Source of the DNA: Pirellulaceae bacterium
GTDB taxonomy: Bacteria > Planctomycetota > Planctomycetia > Pirellulales > Pirellulaceae
Direction of reading: 5' to 3'
Assembly (NCBI GenBank): GCA_020852965.1
Contig: JADYZV010000003.1
Location: 1-64,000 of the forward strand
DNA length: 64,000 nt
Shown: positions 34,767 through 43,753 of the stretch, piece by piece
How the letters are laid out: every line of letters starts with the position of its first letter
How positions within the stretch are numbered: the stretch's first letter is position 1
Made by a program: the position numbers and the translations under genes
The notes under the pieces: generated by a model
What the model saw: only the letters and a program-made list of their open reading frames with translations
The model's database searches: none
Told to the model about the DNA's origin: nothing

Positions 34767-35399
34767 CTAACGCGCGTTCAGCGGCGGCGCGGTCGGGTAA
34801 TTGCCATCGTACCAGGGCTCGTGATTGTAGCTTGGCGTCAGCGGAAAACCGCGCGCAGCGTTAGGTCCATAAGCATTGTTATGGTTACCTCCCGATTGGC
34901 CCACGCCCCCGTAGCCGGGTGTACCGTAGCCGGGGGTACCGTAGCCAGCATTCGGCGGCATACCGCCCCTACCATAACCGCCGGGATTTACGCCAATATT
35001 AGCTTGGAACGAGCCGTTGGTAATGCCATACGGTGCTTGCGGTCCCCACGCGTCGTAGGGCACCGCATAGGGGCGGAACGGAAAACGCCATTGTTCATAC
35101 GGGATGATTGGCCGCCCCCATTGCTCGACGACGTGCACGTTGTCAGCCGACTGTCCTGCTTGGAGCGTGCTCCGAAAATTCCGATAGCCGCTGCGTGAAA
35201 AGTCATCGCGAAAGGGGGCCAGCGGCTGCTCGGCCACAGCATACTGATCGACTCGTTGGCCACTGGTAGGGCTATGCGTGTAGGTCGAGGCCCAAGTCAT
35301 CCAGTCATCGGCGCGAAGATAGCCTGCGCCCAGCCACATTGTGCCAGCCAAGAGGAAGATGCTCAGCCTAGTTAGCAGGTTGTCAGTAATGGTTCGCAT
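34767..35399 (-). CDS. exported Gly/Tyr/Pro-rich protein
   Basis: 210 residues. The signal peptide (about 1-29, hydrophobic L-S-I-F-L-L-A-G-T-M-W-L-G-A-G) is followed by a mature part rich in Gly, Tyr, Asn and Pro, including the repeats G-Y-G-T-P-G-Y-G-T-P-G-Y-G-G near residue 160. No known domain. I use ATG 35399 because GGAAG precedes it and the signal peptide begins there; the frame is open further upstream. It may be a secreted or envelope protein of planctomycete-specific type. It is divergent from panD. Confidence 0.72.
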   Translation of the reverse strand: MRTITDNLLTRLSIFLLAGTMWLGAGYLRADDWMTWASTYTHSPTSGQRVDQYAVAEQPLAPFRDDFSRSGYRNFRSTLQAGQSADNVHVVEQWGRPIIPYEQWRFPFRPYAVPYDAWGPQAPYGITNGSFQANIGVNPGGYGRGGMPPNAGYGTPGYGTPGYGGVGQSGGNHNNAYGPNAARGFPLTPSYNHEPWYDGNYPTAPPLNAR

Positions 35400-35710
35400 A
35401 GCTTCCAGCTTAATTGCCGGCCGAACGAAACACCGATTTGGTACTGTTTTCTTCGGTTGCGGCGTCGGTTTTTGGCAGATTTTGACGCGTGTAACGATTG
35501 TAGAACCTCGAGCATTCGTCACCTCCCTAGATTTAATTGTGGTTGAAGCACTTGCGACAAAACCGATTCAACTGCGAGGCGATCTCGCCGAAGTCCGGCA
35601 ATGGATTACAATTAGGTCGCACCAGCCACTGCCGATCTGCGTGTTCGCAGATCCTCGCACGGAAAACGAGTTCATTCTTGGCCCGTACCTATTAACTTTG
35701 CCTCAAGCCG

Positions 35711-36133
35711 ATGTATAGAAAATTCCTGCGTTCCAAGATTCACCGCGCCACAGTCACCCAAGCCGACTTGGACTACGAAGGCTCGTTGACCCTTCCACCG
35801 AACTTGATGCGGGCGGCGGATATCCAGGCCTACGAGGCGGTGCAAGTCTGGAATGTCACCCGCGGTAGTCGCTTGGAAACCTATGCAATTGCCGGTGAGG
35901 AGGGGAGTCTAGATATCTGTGCCAACGGTGCTGCCGCCCATTTGATTTGCCCCGGTGACGTGATCATCGTGGCTACCTTCTCGTTTCTAGTTGACGCCCA
36001 TGAAGATACGACATCTGTCGAGCCTAAGGTGGTTTTTGTCGACAGCACCAATCAAATGATCCACGTCAGCCGAGAAATCGCCGGCCCTCGCCGCAGAGGT
36101 GTGCTGGGCGAGAAGTCCGATAGCTGTTGCTAA
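35711..36133 (+). CDS. panD: aspartate 1-decarboxylase proenzyme
   Basis: PanD makes beta-alanine from aspartate for pantothenate and coenzyme A. The 140-residue proenzyme has the self-cleavage site Gly24-Ser25 (Y-E-G-S), where the serine becomes the pyruvoyl group, at exactly the E. coli position. Other family segments are present: K-I-H-R-A-T-V-T near the start, I-C-A-N-G-A-A-A-H and G-D-V-I-I-V-A. The C-terminal 25 or so residues are a lineage-specific tail. No panB or panC is adjacent, as is common in planctomycetes. The gap before it (35400-35710) contains a perfect 8-bp hairpin at 35634-35653 but no T-run. Confidence 0.95.
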   Translation: MYRKFLRSKIHRATVTQADLDYEGSLTLPPNLMRAADIQAYEAVQVWNVTRGSRLETYAIAGEEGSLDICANGAAAHLICPGDVIIVATFSFLVDAHEDTTSVEPKVVFVDSTNQMIHVSREIAGPRRRGVLGEKSDSCC

Positions 36134-36175
36134 TGGCAAGGCCCGAGCACGGATAGTGACACTCTCGATGGCACC

Positions 36176-37261
36176 TCACGCTTCTGCGATCCATACTTGC
36201 AAGCGTTGGTGGCTTTGGAATCCGCACCGGCGATAGATGTCCAGCGCGGGCCAATTCTGCTCGTCGACTGCCACGACCAGCGTCTGGCTACCGAATTGGC
36301 GAGCGAGGTTGATTGCGCGCTGCACCATTGTCTTGCCTAGTCCCTGTCCCCTCGAGCCTGGTAGTAGTCCCATGTAAACCAGCTCCACCAGTTCTGGTGA
36401 ATGCTGTTGAAGTAGTAAGCAGCCCGCAACGCGACCGTCGACTTCGAGCACTTCCCACCAGGGAGCGATCTGTCGAAGCTTCCGACCATCGAGGAACCCG
36501 TCGAGTACTTCTCCCCGGCTGCGCCGCCCGTTCATAGCTGGGCAATCGAGCGTATCGATAAAAGTCGACTCGATAAATTGCGCCATACGATTGTGAGCAA
36601 AATGATGCGCCGGTCGCCAACCCAATGTGGCCCGACGCTCCGCCGTCGGATTTAACGTGGCCCGACGCTCCGCCGTCGGATTTAACGTAGCCCGACGCTC
36701 CGCCGTCGGCTGTGCATCCCACTGTCTTGAATCCTCCGCTATTGAGCGCAGCGGAGCAACCTCGCCAATAACCTTGCTTTGCCGGCCAAGTGATAGATCA
36801 CTCGTGATACCTTTGGAAACTACTTGGGACACTTCGAGCCATTGGTGCTCGATGCCGGTTACCTGGTGAAAGCCCGCATGCTCTACCAGCTTGGCGGAGG
36901 CCAAGTCATCATGGCGCACGACGGCTTGAATTTGCGAGATCTCAAACCGGCGAAGCTGATCGACTTGCCATTCGATGAGTTCAGCAGCGGCTTGATCCCA
37001 GCCCACTGCGGCTCGGACGCCACCTAGCGTGGCCACATTGCCGCTCAGGAGTTTGAAATAGCTGGCCACCGCAGGCGCATCGTCACTTGAGAGAACGAGT
37101 GGACGCAGCCATGGCCGCATCGGAGCCGGACACCGCTCCCGCCGCACCTGGGCATCATGCAGCACGGCCGCGAATTCGCGATCCTCCAAATCGCTATGAA
37201 TCCAGCGTAAGAGTCCATCCGACTCGTTAAACTCAGCCTCAGCGTCGAGTTTACGGTTCAC
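36176..37261 (-). CDS. tandem GNAT acetyltransferase with in-frame REP array
   Basis: 361 residues, GTG start. The C-terminal half (about 214-361) is a clear GNAT domain, with the acetyl-CoA loop G-L-L-P-G-S-R-G-Q-G-L-G-K near residue 305 and G-F at the late strand. The N-terminal half (about 1-180) looks like a second, more diverged GNAT fold (H-A-G-F-H-Q-V-T-G-I-E). Between them, residues 184-213 are three copies of P-T-A-E-R-R-A-T-L-N/G, encoded by a REP-like array whose 30-bp period preserves the frame. The substrate is unknown. The linker position suggests the array is tolerated rather than functional. Confidence 0.85.
   Translation of the reverse strand: MNRKLDAEAEFNESDGLLRWIHSDLEDREFAAVLHDAQVRRERCPAPMRPWLRPLVLSSDDAPAVASYFKLLSGNVATLGGVRAAVGWDQAAAELIEWQVDQLRRFEISQIQAVVRHDDLASAKLVEHAGFHQVTGIEHQWLEVSQVVSKGITSDLSLGRQSKVIGEVAPLRSIAEDSRQWDAQPTAERRATLNPTAERRATLNPTAERRATLGWRPAHHFAHNRMAQFIESTFIDTLDCPAMNGRRSRGEVLDGFLDGRKLRQIAPWWEVLEVDGRVAGCLLLQQHSPELVELVYMGLLPGSRGQGLGKTMVQRAINLARQFGSQTLVVAVDEQNWPALDIYRRCGFQSHQRLQVWIAEA
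36624..36709 (+). repeat. REP-like array inside the GNAT coding sequence
   Basis: Three units start at 36624, 36654 and 36684, with a period of exactly 30 bp: RTGGCCCGACGCTCCGCC followed by GTCGG and an ATTTA linker. The last unit has GTAG in place of GTGG. It lies wholly inside the acetyltransferase gene, encoded on the opposite strand, with no stop in that frame. Confidence 0.9.
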
Positions 37262-37403
37262 AATTTTACCAACTGTCTAGCGTGCATGTGAATGAACTTA
37301 GTGCGAATCGGTACAATTGGTGAGTGAACCGCCTGCCCTGTTAACGACCATGTTACAATAGAAGCAGGTCGGCTGCGATACACTACTCATCGGAGATTTG
37401 CAG

Positions 37404-38825
37404 ATGCTCGCGCATCGAACGTGCTTGCGTTACGTGCTTTTGGCACTGGTTCTTATTGGGCTCAACGTCCGGGGGTCGCACGCCTATGGGCAGGGTACGT
37501 TTTTGGAAAAACTAGAAGCCGCGGTGCGCGAGCGGTTGGCTGAACCGAGTCAATCCAATCAGCCCAGCAGCGATTCGCCGGCTGCGGAACAGGTGACTGA
37601 AGAAGAGCTGCCGAGTCCACAGGCGACAGCAACGGCGAGCGGAGGTACTGCTTCGAATCGACCGCCGGCTACCACCTCGATTCTCGAAGGGGGTGCCCCC
37701 TCGCTGCGACCCGGCGACCGGCCAGTTCCAACACCTTCAACGGACAGCAGTCGGGAGAACAATGCTCCATCCGCTCCCAGGCGCATCTATTTGGGTCTGG
37801 AAGCCGAAGAGATCAGCGGTGGTGGCATCGGCGTTCGCGTTACCAAAGTCACCGACGGCTCGCCAGCCTGGAAAGCTGGCTTTCGCGCGGGAGATCGCAT
37901 TGCGGGCATCAACGGGTTTGCCATTGCCGGCTTGGACACGATGGTCGAGCGACTTGGCAAGACCTCTCCGGGCGAAACGGTCAAGTTCTTGGTCAATCGC
38001 AACGATCGCAACATGGAATTGGTGGCCGTGCTGATGGATGCAGAGCTAGCTAGCCGTATTGCGGGAGAGCCATTGGCGACCGGAGCCAATTCGAGTCGGC
38101 TCCCTGGCGGCGCCAACGATCTGGGTTCGGACGACGCTTCGCCAGACAGCAGCCCTTGGTTGGGAGTGACCGTCAATGATTTGAGCCCCGAGTTCCGCAA
38201 GCAGTTCGGGCTGACAGTCTTTCGTGGCGCGGCGGTAACAACGGTGGCCGCCAATTCCCCAGCCTCGAAAATCGGTATACTCGCCGGAGACGCAATTATC
38301 GCAGTGGCCGGAACTCCGATCGAAACGGCGCGTGACTTGACGCTCTGGATGAGCTCCGCTCGGCCAGGTCAGAGGGTCGAAGTTACCTATCAACGTGGCA
38401 CGGCGGCGCGCACCGCACCACTCACGCTCGAAGTCACACCGGAGAGCCGCGCAGCCAATCGTGCTCCGCTGGCAGAGTCTGTTCGCTCACGCCCCAATCG
38501 CTCGGCGGGTGCCCCTGCTGGGCCAGTCGCGGATGCGGCCGGCGTGGCTCCCATGGCTCCGGCCACATCCACTCCAATTCAGAACCAGTTTCCGCTGCAG
38601 GCCCCCGCCACTTCGTTGCCGACGGAGCCGCAAGTTGCTGATGTCGTACCTAATGTCATTCCGACTCCCGCTGTTCCGGCCGTGCCTGAATCGTCAACTT
38701 CGGAAGTGTTCGAACTGCGCCAGGAAGTGGCTCGACTGCGGGCTGAGCTTGAAAAAGCCAATCAACGGCTTGAAACAACGCAGAATCGCTTACAGAAAAT
38801 CATCGAGGGACTTGGTAAGGAATAA
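37404..38825 (+). CDS. exported double-PDZ protein with C-terminal coiled coil
   Basis: 473 residues. The signal peptide (about 1-28) is followed by a Ser/Pro/Thr-rich linker to about residue 125, then two PDZ domains: one with I-Y-L-G-L-E-A and A-G-F-R-A-G-D-R-I (about 130-220), and one with W-L-G-V-T-V-N-D and I-G-I-L-A-G-D-A-I-I-A-V (about 250-345). A Pro/Ala-rich linker and a 35-residue coiled coil (V-A-R-L-R-A-E-L-E-K-A-N-Q-R-L) close it. No protease domain, so this is an adaptor rather than a DegP-type enzyme. ATG 37404 has CGGAG upstream; TTG 37398 is less likely. The next PDZ gene starts five bases later. Confidence 0.87.
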   Translation: MLAHRTCLRYVLLALVLIGLNVRGSHAYGQGTFLEKLEAAVRERLAEPSQSNQPSSDSPAAEQVTEEELPSPQATATASGGTASNRPPATTSILEGGAPSLRPGDRPVPTPSTDSSRENNAPSAPRRIYLGLEAEEISGGGIGVRVTKVTDGSPAWKAGFRAGDRIAGINGFAIAGLDTMVERLGKTSPGETVKFLVNRNDRNMELVAVLMDAELASRIAGEPLATGANSSRLPGGANDLGSDDASPDSSPWLGVTVNDLSPEFRKQFGLTVFRGAAVTTVAANSPASKIGILAGDAIIAVAGTPIETARDLTLWMSSARPGQRVEVTYQRGTAARTAPLTLEVTPESRAANRAPLAESVRSRPNRSAGAPAGPVADAAGVAPMAPATSTPIQNQFPLQAPATSLPTEPQVADVVPNVIPTPAVPAVPESSTSEVFELRQEVARLRAELEKANQRLETTQNRLQKIIEGLGKE

Positions 38826-38830
38826 GCAGC

Positions 38831-40126
38831 GTGAACCAACATTTACTTCATCGGTCGCAGCACGGTGAACCGACAAATCCCGTTTCTACGATCGTGGGCG
38901 GTCTCTGTCTAATGGCTTGCGTGTGGTGGCTGTCACCGCAAGTTGATGCACAAGATTTTCCGCCCAGTCCACCGCAACTCGCTGCGTCATCAGACGGAGC
39001 ACCTTCTTCCAGCCCAACAGCAGCCATCGAGTCCAATGAAATGGCTGTACAGCCATCCATGGATGCCGAGATTCGCGCGTTGGGCGATTCAAGCTACCGA
39101 GTGCGACAGATGGCGCGCTGGCGGCTTGAACAATCACCATTAGAAACGCTCGCCGCGATCGAAGGCTGCTTAGCTGACGTTGATTACAATACCGGTGGGC
39201 AACTGATCGATCTACTCAGCGCCCTCGCAACTCATAGCGAAGAGGCTATCAGCGGTCATGCTCGGGCGATTCTGCGCACACATGCCAATCGCGTTTCCTC
39301 TGTCGGCCGCAAAGCCGACGCAGCACTGCGAGCGATCGCCGATTTGCAAGAAGCTCAAGCGATCGAAATACTTACCCATCATGGCGCTCACTTCGGTTCT
39401 CCTAACCGTTTGGGCTTTTCCCTCAATGCGCGACTCTCGTTGGAGTCGGGTGAGCTATCGCTGTGGATCGACCAATCCTTTAGCGGAGACGACGACGTGG
39501 TGGCTTGGATTCAGTTCCTCAAGTCGATCGACACCGTTTTTTTTGAAGGTCCAGAAATCAACTCAAATCACTTTCGAGCTCTGGAAAAATTGCCCGGCAT
39601 CAAGAATGTAAAGCTCAAACACGTGAGTGTGACTGCCGACGATTTAAATGCGCTTTCTTCCTTCCAGTCTCTTGAGTTATTAGAATTGTGTTACGTCGAC
39701 GTGGACGATAGTTTTTTGGATCAAATTGCCAAACTACCGATTAGTCAATCGCTGCGTTTGTCGGGTACTGGCATCTCCAGTGAAGGTGCTGAGCGCTTGG
39801 CTGGGCAACTCGATGGCATCGAAATCTACTGTGGCAAGGGAGGCTTTCTGGGAATCCAGACTCATCCCAAGGATACGCTGGTCAACGATGTCATCGACGG
39901 CTCGGGAGCCAAACTGGCTGGAATCGAGATTGACGACGAACTCACTCATGTTGATGGCGTGCCTATCAAAAATATGGCCGACCTGCGGACCGAACTGGGC
40001 AAGCATCCTGCCGGAGATCGCATAGTGATTACACTCAAGCGGACTTTGCCAAGCACCGAAGTGCCCAACACGCAGAACGTTGTCGAGCTGAAGTTGGAAG
40101 TGACTCTCGGCGAGGATCCCAAGTGA
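38831..40126 (+). CDS. exported PDZ protein with leucine-rich repeats
   Basis: 431 residues, GTG start. The signal peptide (about 15-41, ending V-D-A-Q) is followed by a helical region (about 70-180), a leucine-rich-repeat-like stretch (F-E-G-P-E-I-N-S-N-H-F-R-A-L, L-E-L-L-E-L-C-Y-V-D-V-D, L-R-L-S-G-T-G-I) at about 230-330, and a C-terminal PDZ domain with F-L-G-I-Q-T, L-A-G-I-E-I-D-D-E-L and N-M-A-D-L-R-T-E-L. Five bases separate it from the double-PDZ gene, so the two are cotranscribed and may act together in the periplasm. Confidence 0.82.
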   Translation: MNQHLLHRSQHGEPTNPVSTIVGGLCLMACVWWLSPQVDAQDFPPSPPQLAASSDGAPSSSPTAAIESNEMAVQPSMDAEIRALGDSSYRVRQMARWRLEQSPLETLAAIEGCLADVDYNTGGQLIDLLSALATHSEEAISGHARAILRTHANRVSSVGRKADAALRAIADLQEAQAIEILTHHGAHFGSPNRLGFSLNARLSLESGELSLWIDQSFSGDDDVVAWIQFLKSIDTVFFEGPEINSNHFRALEKLPGIKNVKLKHVSVTADDLNALSSFQSLELLELCYVDVDDSFLDQIAKLPISQSLRLSGTGISSEGAERLAGQLDGIEIYCGKGGFLGIQTHPKDTLVNDVIDGSGAKLAGIEIDDELTHVDGVPIKNMADLRTELGKHPAGDRIVITLKRTLPSTEVPNTQNVVELKLEVTLGEDPK

Positions 40127-40210
40127 GCCTGCTCGTCTGTGCCAGTTGCCTGGTTTCTGCCTCGCAGCCCTTTACCCGGATTATTCATGAGCGCCTAAAC
40201 CAAGTTGCAC

Positions 40211-40251
40211 GGTACCCTCCCGCGCGCCGATGGTACCTCCCGCGCGGGAGG
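40211..40251. repeat. GC-rich palindromic repeat before mutY
   Basis: GGTACCCTCCCGCGCG is followed by a perfect 16-bp palindrome CCTCCCGCGCGGGAGG (40236-40251). A related long-range inverted repeat (ATACCCTCCC / GGGAGGGTAT) lies at 59617-59735. It would form a strong hairpin in the mutY leader. Confidence 0.55.
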
Positions 40252-40303
40252 GTCGCGAGTAATGCGAGCGGGGAAGGTACTTGAACAATTCGTGTTTAAA
40301 CTC

Positions 40304-41452
40304 ATGACTAACGGATTACCTCAGACGCTCAAATCTACGGCAGACCTCCTTCCGTTCCGCCGCGCGCTATTGGCCTGGTATCACAAGCACCATCGGCCGC
40401 TTCCCTGGCGACAAACGCATGACCCCTATGCCATTTGGGTCAGCGAAATCATGTTGCAACAAACGCAAGTGACCACGGTCATCGAGTACTATGAGCGCTT
40501 CTTGGGGCGATTCCCTACGGTGCGCAGTCTGGCCGATGCGCCCGAGCAGGAAGTACTGACGCTATGGGCAGGGCTGGGATACTACCGACGGGCGCGGCAA
40601 ATGCACGTTGCCGCTAAGGAGATCGTTCAGCAGCAGGGGGATGTCTTTCCTGCGACTTTCAACGAGGTACGAGCCCTGCCCGGCGTCGGTCGCTACACCG
40701 CCGGAGCCATCGTCTCCTTCGCCTATGGACACCGAGCTCCGATTCTAGAAGCCAATACACTGCGTCTGTACAGTCGTTTGATCGGTCTGCGCGAAGACCC
40801 CAAAAGTGCTTCTTCGCAACAACTATTGTGGCGCTTCGCTGATCACCTCCTACCAAAAACGGGTGCTAACATTGGGAAGGTCAATCAAGCCTTGATTGAG
40901 TTGGGAAGCTTAGTTTGCACACCCAAACGGCCCAACTGTGCCGTTTGCCCTGTGAAGCGATTCTGTGCAACCTATCGCGGCGGACTACAAGCCGAGATTC
41001 CACGCTTACCAGCACCGCAAACCTACACTCCCCTGCACCATGCCTTGGTCGTCGTACATCGCGGCAAAAAGACGCTCATGCGTCAGAACCCAGCAGGCCG
41101 TTGGTGGGCAGGTCTGTGGGACTTCCCTCGAATCGATCTAACGGAGTTGGGCTGGCATCAGGAATTCGACCGAGCCGAACCACACCTCATGTTACAAGTA
41201 GGACTGGTTGAGCAAGCTATGCAGCAGGCGCTGGGTCTAGAGCTGCGTGAAGCAACGAGCGAGTACTTGACAACGGTCAAGCATGGAGTGACTCGCTACC
41301 GCATTGCACTCCACTGCTTTCGCGCCATGCTGCGGCCCGCAGCCCGCCTTCCACCCCCCCACACTTGGCAATGGGTTGACTTGGCAATCGAGCCGCAGCT
41401 ACCGTTCACTTCGACTGCGCAAAAGCTTCGCCGCTGGTTACTCACTCAGTAA
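40304..41452 (+). CDS. mutY: A/G-specific adenine glycosylase MutY
   Basis: MutY removes adenine mispaired with 8-oxoguanine. The HhH-GPD core has V-S-E-I-M-L-Q-Q-T-Q-V (the Glu of the active site), L-P-G-V-G-R-Y-T-A-G-A-I (hairpin) and the Fe-S ligands C-x6-C-x2-C-x5-C (C-T-P-K-R-P-N-C-A-V-C). The C-terminal NUDIX-like domain (about 230-380) contacts 8-oxoG. The catalytic Asp of the usual I-L-D-G-N-V is Glu here (I-L-E-A-N-T, near residue 146). The start is uncertain: ATG 40304 is conservative, and in-frame starts at 40262 and 40280 exist. The upstream palindromes make a leader likely. Confidence 0.9.
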   Translation: MTNGLPQTLKSTADLLPFRRALLAWYHKHHRPLPWRQTHDPYAIWVSEIMLQQTQVTTVIEYYERFLGRFPTVRSLADAPEQEVLTLWAGLGYYRRARQMHVAAKEIVQQQGDVFPATFNEVRALPGVGRYTAGAIVSFAYGHRAPILEANTLRLYSRLIGLREDPKSASSQQLLWRFADHLLPKTGANIGKVNQALIELGSLVCTPKRPNCAVCPVKRFCATYRGGLQAEIPRLPAPQTYTPLHHALVVVHRGKKTLMRQNPAGRWWAGLWDFPRIDLTELGWHQEFDRAEPHLMLQVGLVEQAMQQALGLELREATSEYLTTVKHGVTRYRIALHCFRAMLRPAARLPPPHTWQWVDLAIEPQLPFTSTAQKLRRWLLTQ

Positions 41453-41727
41453 TCGTAACCCGCAGCGCCAGCAGGGAAGTTTGACATCCAAATCACAGGC
41501 GCGGGTGCTCCAAGTTTTCAAATCGTAACCCGCAGCGTCAGCAAGGTAGTTTGACATGACTGCAAACGAGTTGCGTAAAACCAAGCTAATTGATGCTTTA
41601 GCGATTCGATTCCGACTTAAACGCCCTTGCCGACGCTGCGGGTTATGAATCATTCAGGTCTAACTGTCGCAATGGATATTCCAGTCACAGCAACCATCGA
41701 CCGGCGGAGCGCTCCACGACTACATAA
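41453..41727. repeat. 130-bp palindromic element, family 2, with a partial copy
   Basis: A partial copy (about 41453-41490, AATCGTAACCCGCAGCGCCAGC) is followed by a full copy (41521-41648) whose arms AACCCGCAGCGTCAGCAAGG and CCTTGCCGACGCTGCGGGTT are complementary with one mismatch. Near the right end, CGACCGGCGGAGCGCTCC (around 41699) is a different hairpin remnant, in the ATAG/GTAG class read backwards. There is no gene. Confidence 0.75.
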
Positions 41728-43416
41728 CTAAAACTGCGTCTGATACTGTGTGTAAAAGAAGTCGGCATTAGCGTTCGTGGGCACACCTGGTGTGCTGTCA
41801 TAGTACTTGCCTGCAAGGAAGAACGAGTAGCCAAACAGCAGGCTGTTACGGGCGTCCAAATTGATGGTGGCTAACACGTCGAGCTCATTTCCAAGATCGC
41901 GGCTACCAGCCTTGTTTCCAGGATTGAATGGATTCATCGTCACGCTGTAAGGAGTCGTGGCTTGATCGAGGAAGAAGTAGTGATACCACAGCAAAACGGT
42001 CGTTTTATTTCCTACCGGCGTGATGAATTGCATATTCACATCGTGTAAATTGCGACGACCGAACAAATCCATGAACCCGTTGTACTTGTGAGCCAGCGGA
42101 TAAAGGTGATCGAAGCCATTGTCGCCACGGTTGACCAAAGCGCTGTTCCCACCGGAGGCATAGTCATACCAGCCCCAAATGGTCGGCTGCCACGTAGCGT
42201 TACCTACGCACAGATCTAGCTTGCGGCCCAGCCCACCGGTGATGAAACTTGCATTGTGAGTGCTTCCGTTCGAGTTGTCGCCGAACTGCACGCCACCTTC
42301 TAGCTCGTACAAAAAGAAGTCACCGCTGCCCGCTACGCGACTGCCCAAGGTGTGGTAGGAAAAGTTGGCGTCTTGGTCGTCGTAGCCCAAGTAGTATGCG
42401 TCGACGATGCCGACGTCTAAATCCTTGCGTGACAAATAGGCTCCATAGAAGCTGCGGTTATTGTTCGAACTATCCCACTCGTTGGTGCCCCCGGTAGCGG
42501 CCACGCGATTGACTGGGTTGGTATAAAACAGGTCTCCATCGAGTTCTTTGCTGGCGTACGTTAGTCGATAGCCATCGAAGGTGCGGCGTGTGTTCGCCCA
42601 ATCCAACGGCGATACCAATCGCTGTGCACCGAATAGCAATTCTTGCCGTCCGAGCCGAGCCGATACTGTCCCCGCGCCGCTGTCGTATAGCTTGGCATCA
42701 AAGAACAGGTTTTGAGCTTCGCCTCGGTTTTCTTCGATAACTCGTGGGGCAAAGTTCTCCCCACCCGAGTCGGCATAGAGATACTCCCCATAGAATCGAA
42801 TATCCTCCGTGATTCGATAGCTACTGAACAGCCGCAATCGACTGAGCCAGAAGTCATCGTCTCGACCAGTTAGGCCAAAGCCCCGCATGTTGTTTTCGTG
42901 ATGATAGCGACTGCGATACTCGCCCCCGACATCGAGCTGGCCAACGGCCATTCCCTTCAGGCCATCGCCAAGGAAGTACGGACCGTTATATTTGGGATCA
43001 TCGAGGTAGCTGAAGTTGTTAGCGTAGAAGACACCTTTGTATGCGTTCTTCATCGAAGCGTTGAGTGCTTCTTGTTTCTTTTTTTCCGCCGCTGGATCGC
43101 TGGCGATCACTACGGCGGCTTTGGAATCGACGCTGCCTACCGTCGGATTGCTGAGTTGCGGCTGAGGCTGAGGCTGAGGCTGAGCTAGATTCGCTGACGT
43201 GGCAGTCTGCCGAACCGCCCGTCCCGATCCGACTTGCGTTTCAGCGTTCGGCGCGACTGCCGATGGTCGTCCTAAGCTACCGATCACTTGATCCGAAGGG
43301 GACGCTTGCGGAGAGTAATAGCCGGTAGGCTGATCCGCACGACTAGGTCCGAGTAGAAAAGTTGCAGAGATACCAAGCGCCAGATTAAATCGACGCCAAT
43401 GCATAAACAACTTCAT
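41728..43416 (-). CDS. alginate-export-type outer-membrane beta-barrel protein
   Basis: About 562 residues. The signal peptide (about 1-25) is followed by a Gln/Pro-rich linker with a P-Q repeat and a large beta barrel resembling the alginate-export (AlgE-like) family: A-R-L-G-R-Q-E-L-L-F-G-A-Q-R-L-V-S, N-T-R-R-T-F-D-G-Y-R-L-T-Y and a C-terminal aromatic strand ending T-Q-Y-Q-T-Q-F. In planctomycetes such barrels probably serve as porins for sugar-like compounds rather than alginate export. ATG 43416 was chosen because AAGGATGGAG lies nine bases upstream; the frame continues to an earlier ATG. It has no adjacent transporter. Confidence 0.82.
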   Translation of the reverse strand: MKLFMHWRRFNLALGISATFLLGPSRADQPTGYYSPQASPSDQVIGSLGRPSAVAPNAETQVGSGRAVRQTATSANLAQPQPQPQPQLSNPTVGSVDSKAAVVIASDPAAEKKKQEALNASMKNAYKGVFYANNFSYLDDPKYNGPYFLGDGLKGMAVGQLDVGGEYRSRYHHENNMRGFGLTGRDDDFWLSRLRLFSSYRITEDIRFYGEYLYADSGGENFAPRVIEENRGEAQNLFFDAKLYDSGAGTVSARLGRQELLFGAQRLVSPLDWANTRRTFDGYRLTYASKELDGDLFYTNPVNRVAATGGTNEWDSSNNNRSFYGAYLSRKDLDVGIVDAYYLGYDDQDANFSYHTLGSRVAGSGDFFLYELEGGVQFGDNSNGSTHNASFITGGLGRKLDLCVGNATWQPTIWGWYDYASGGNSALVNRGDNGFDHLYPLAHKYNGFMDLFGRRNLHDVNMQFITPVGNKTTVLLWYHYFFLDQATTPYSVTMNPFNPGNKAGSRDLGNELDVLATINLDARNSLLFGYSFFLAGKYYDSTPGVPTNANADFFYTQYQTQF

Positions 43417-43753
43417 AGCTAAGTGCTCCATCCTTGGAGAGTAACGACTGTAGGCATCATCCGTTCGTACTTCCCAGTGAACCCCACAACGGACCGTTAG
43501 GTTTCTGGTACTGTCCACGGTTGCTTAATATAAAACTGAAAACTTATGCGTGAGCGCTTAGCTTCCTAGTCAAGCTGCCGACAGTGCTCAGGAGAAGTTG
43601 GTTCGTGGAACAGGCTTGTCATCGTCTTGGATGTCAACGGTTCTGCACAACCCGTTGGGTACCCTGCAGCCCTTTCGCAGGCCCTACATCACTTTCAATC
43701 CGCGTAGGTGTTACAGCTTCAAGTCGCACCGCGAAAAGCGGCGTTGCGACGAA
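43417..43753. other. intergenic region between fmdB-like gene and barrel gene
   Basis: It should contain the barrel gene promoter on the minus strand. A short frame across 43598-43885 reads into the FmdB gene antisense and is not credible. I see no hairpin or repeat. Confidence 0.45.

Noticed and set aside
35523-35718. Possible small gene overlapping the panD start
   Set aside because: An open frame ends a few bases inside panD, but it lacks a clear start and continues antisense through the neighbouring gene. Conservation across species would be needed to accept it.
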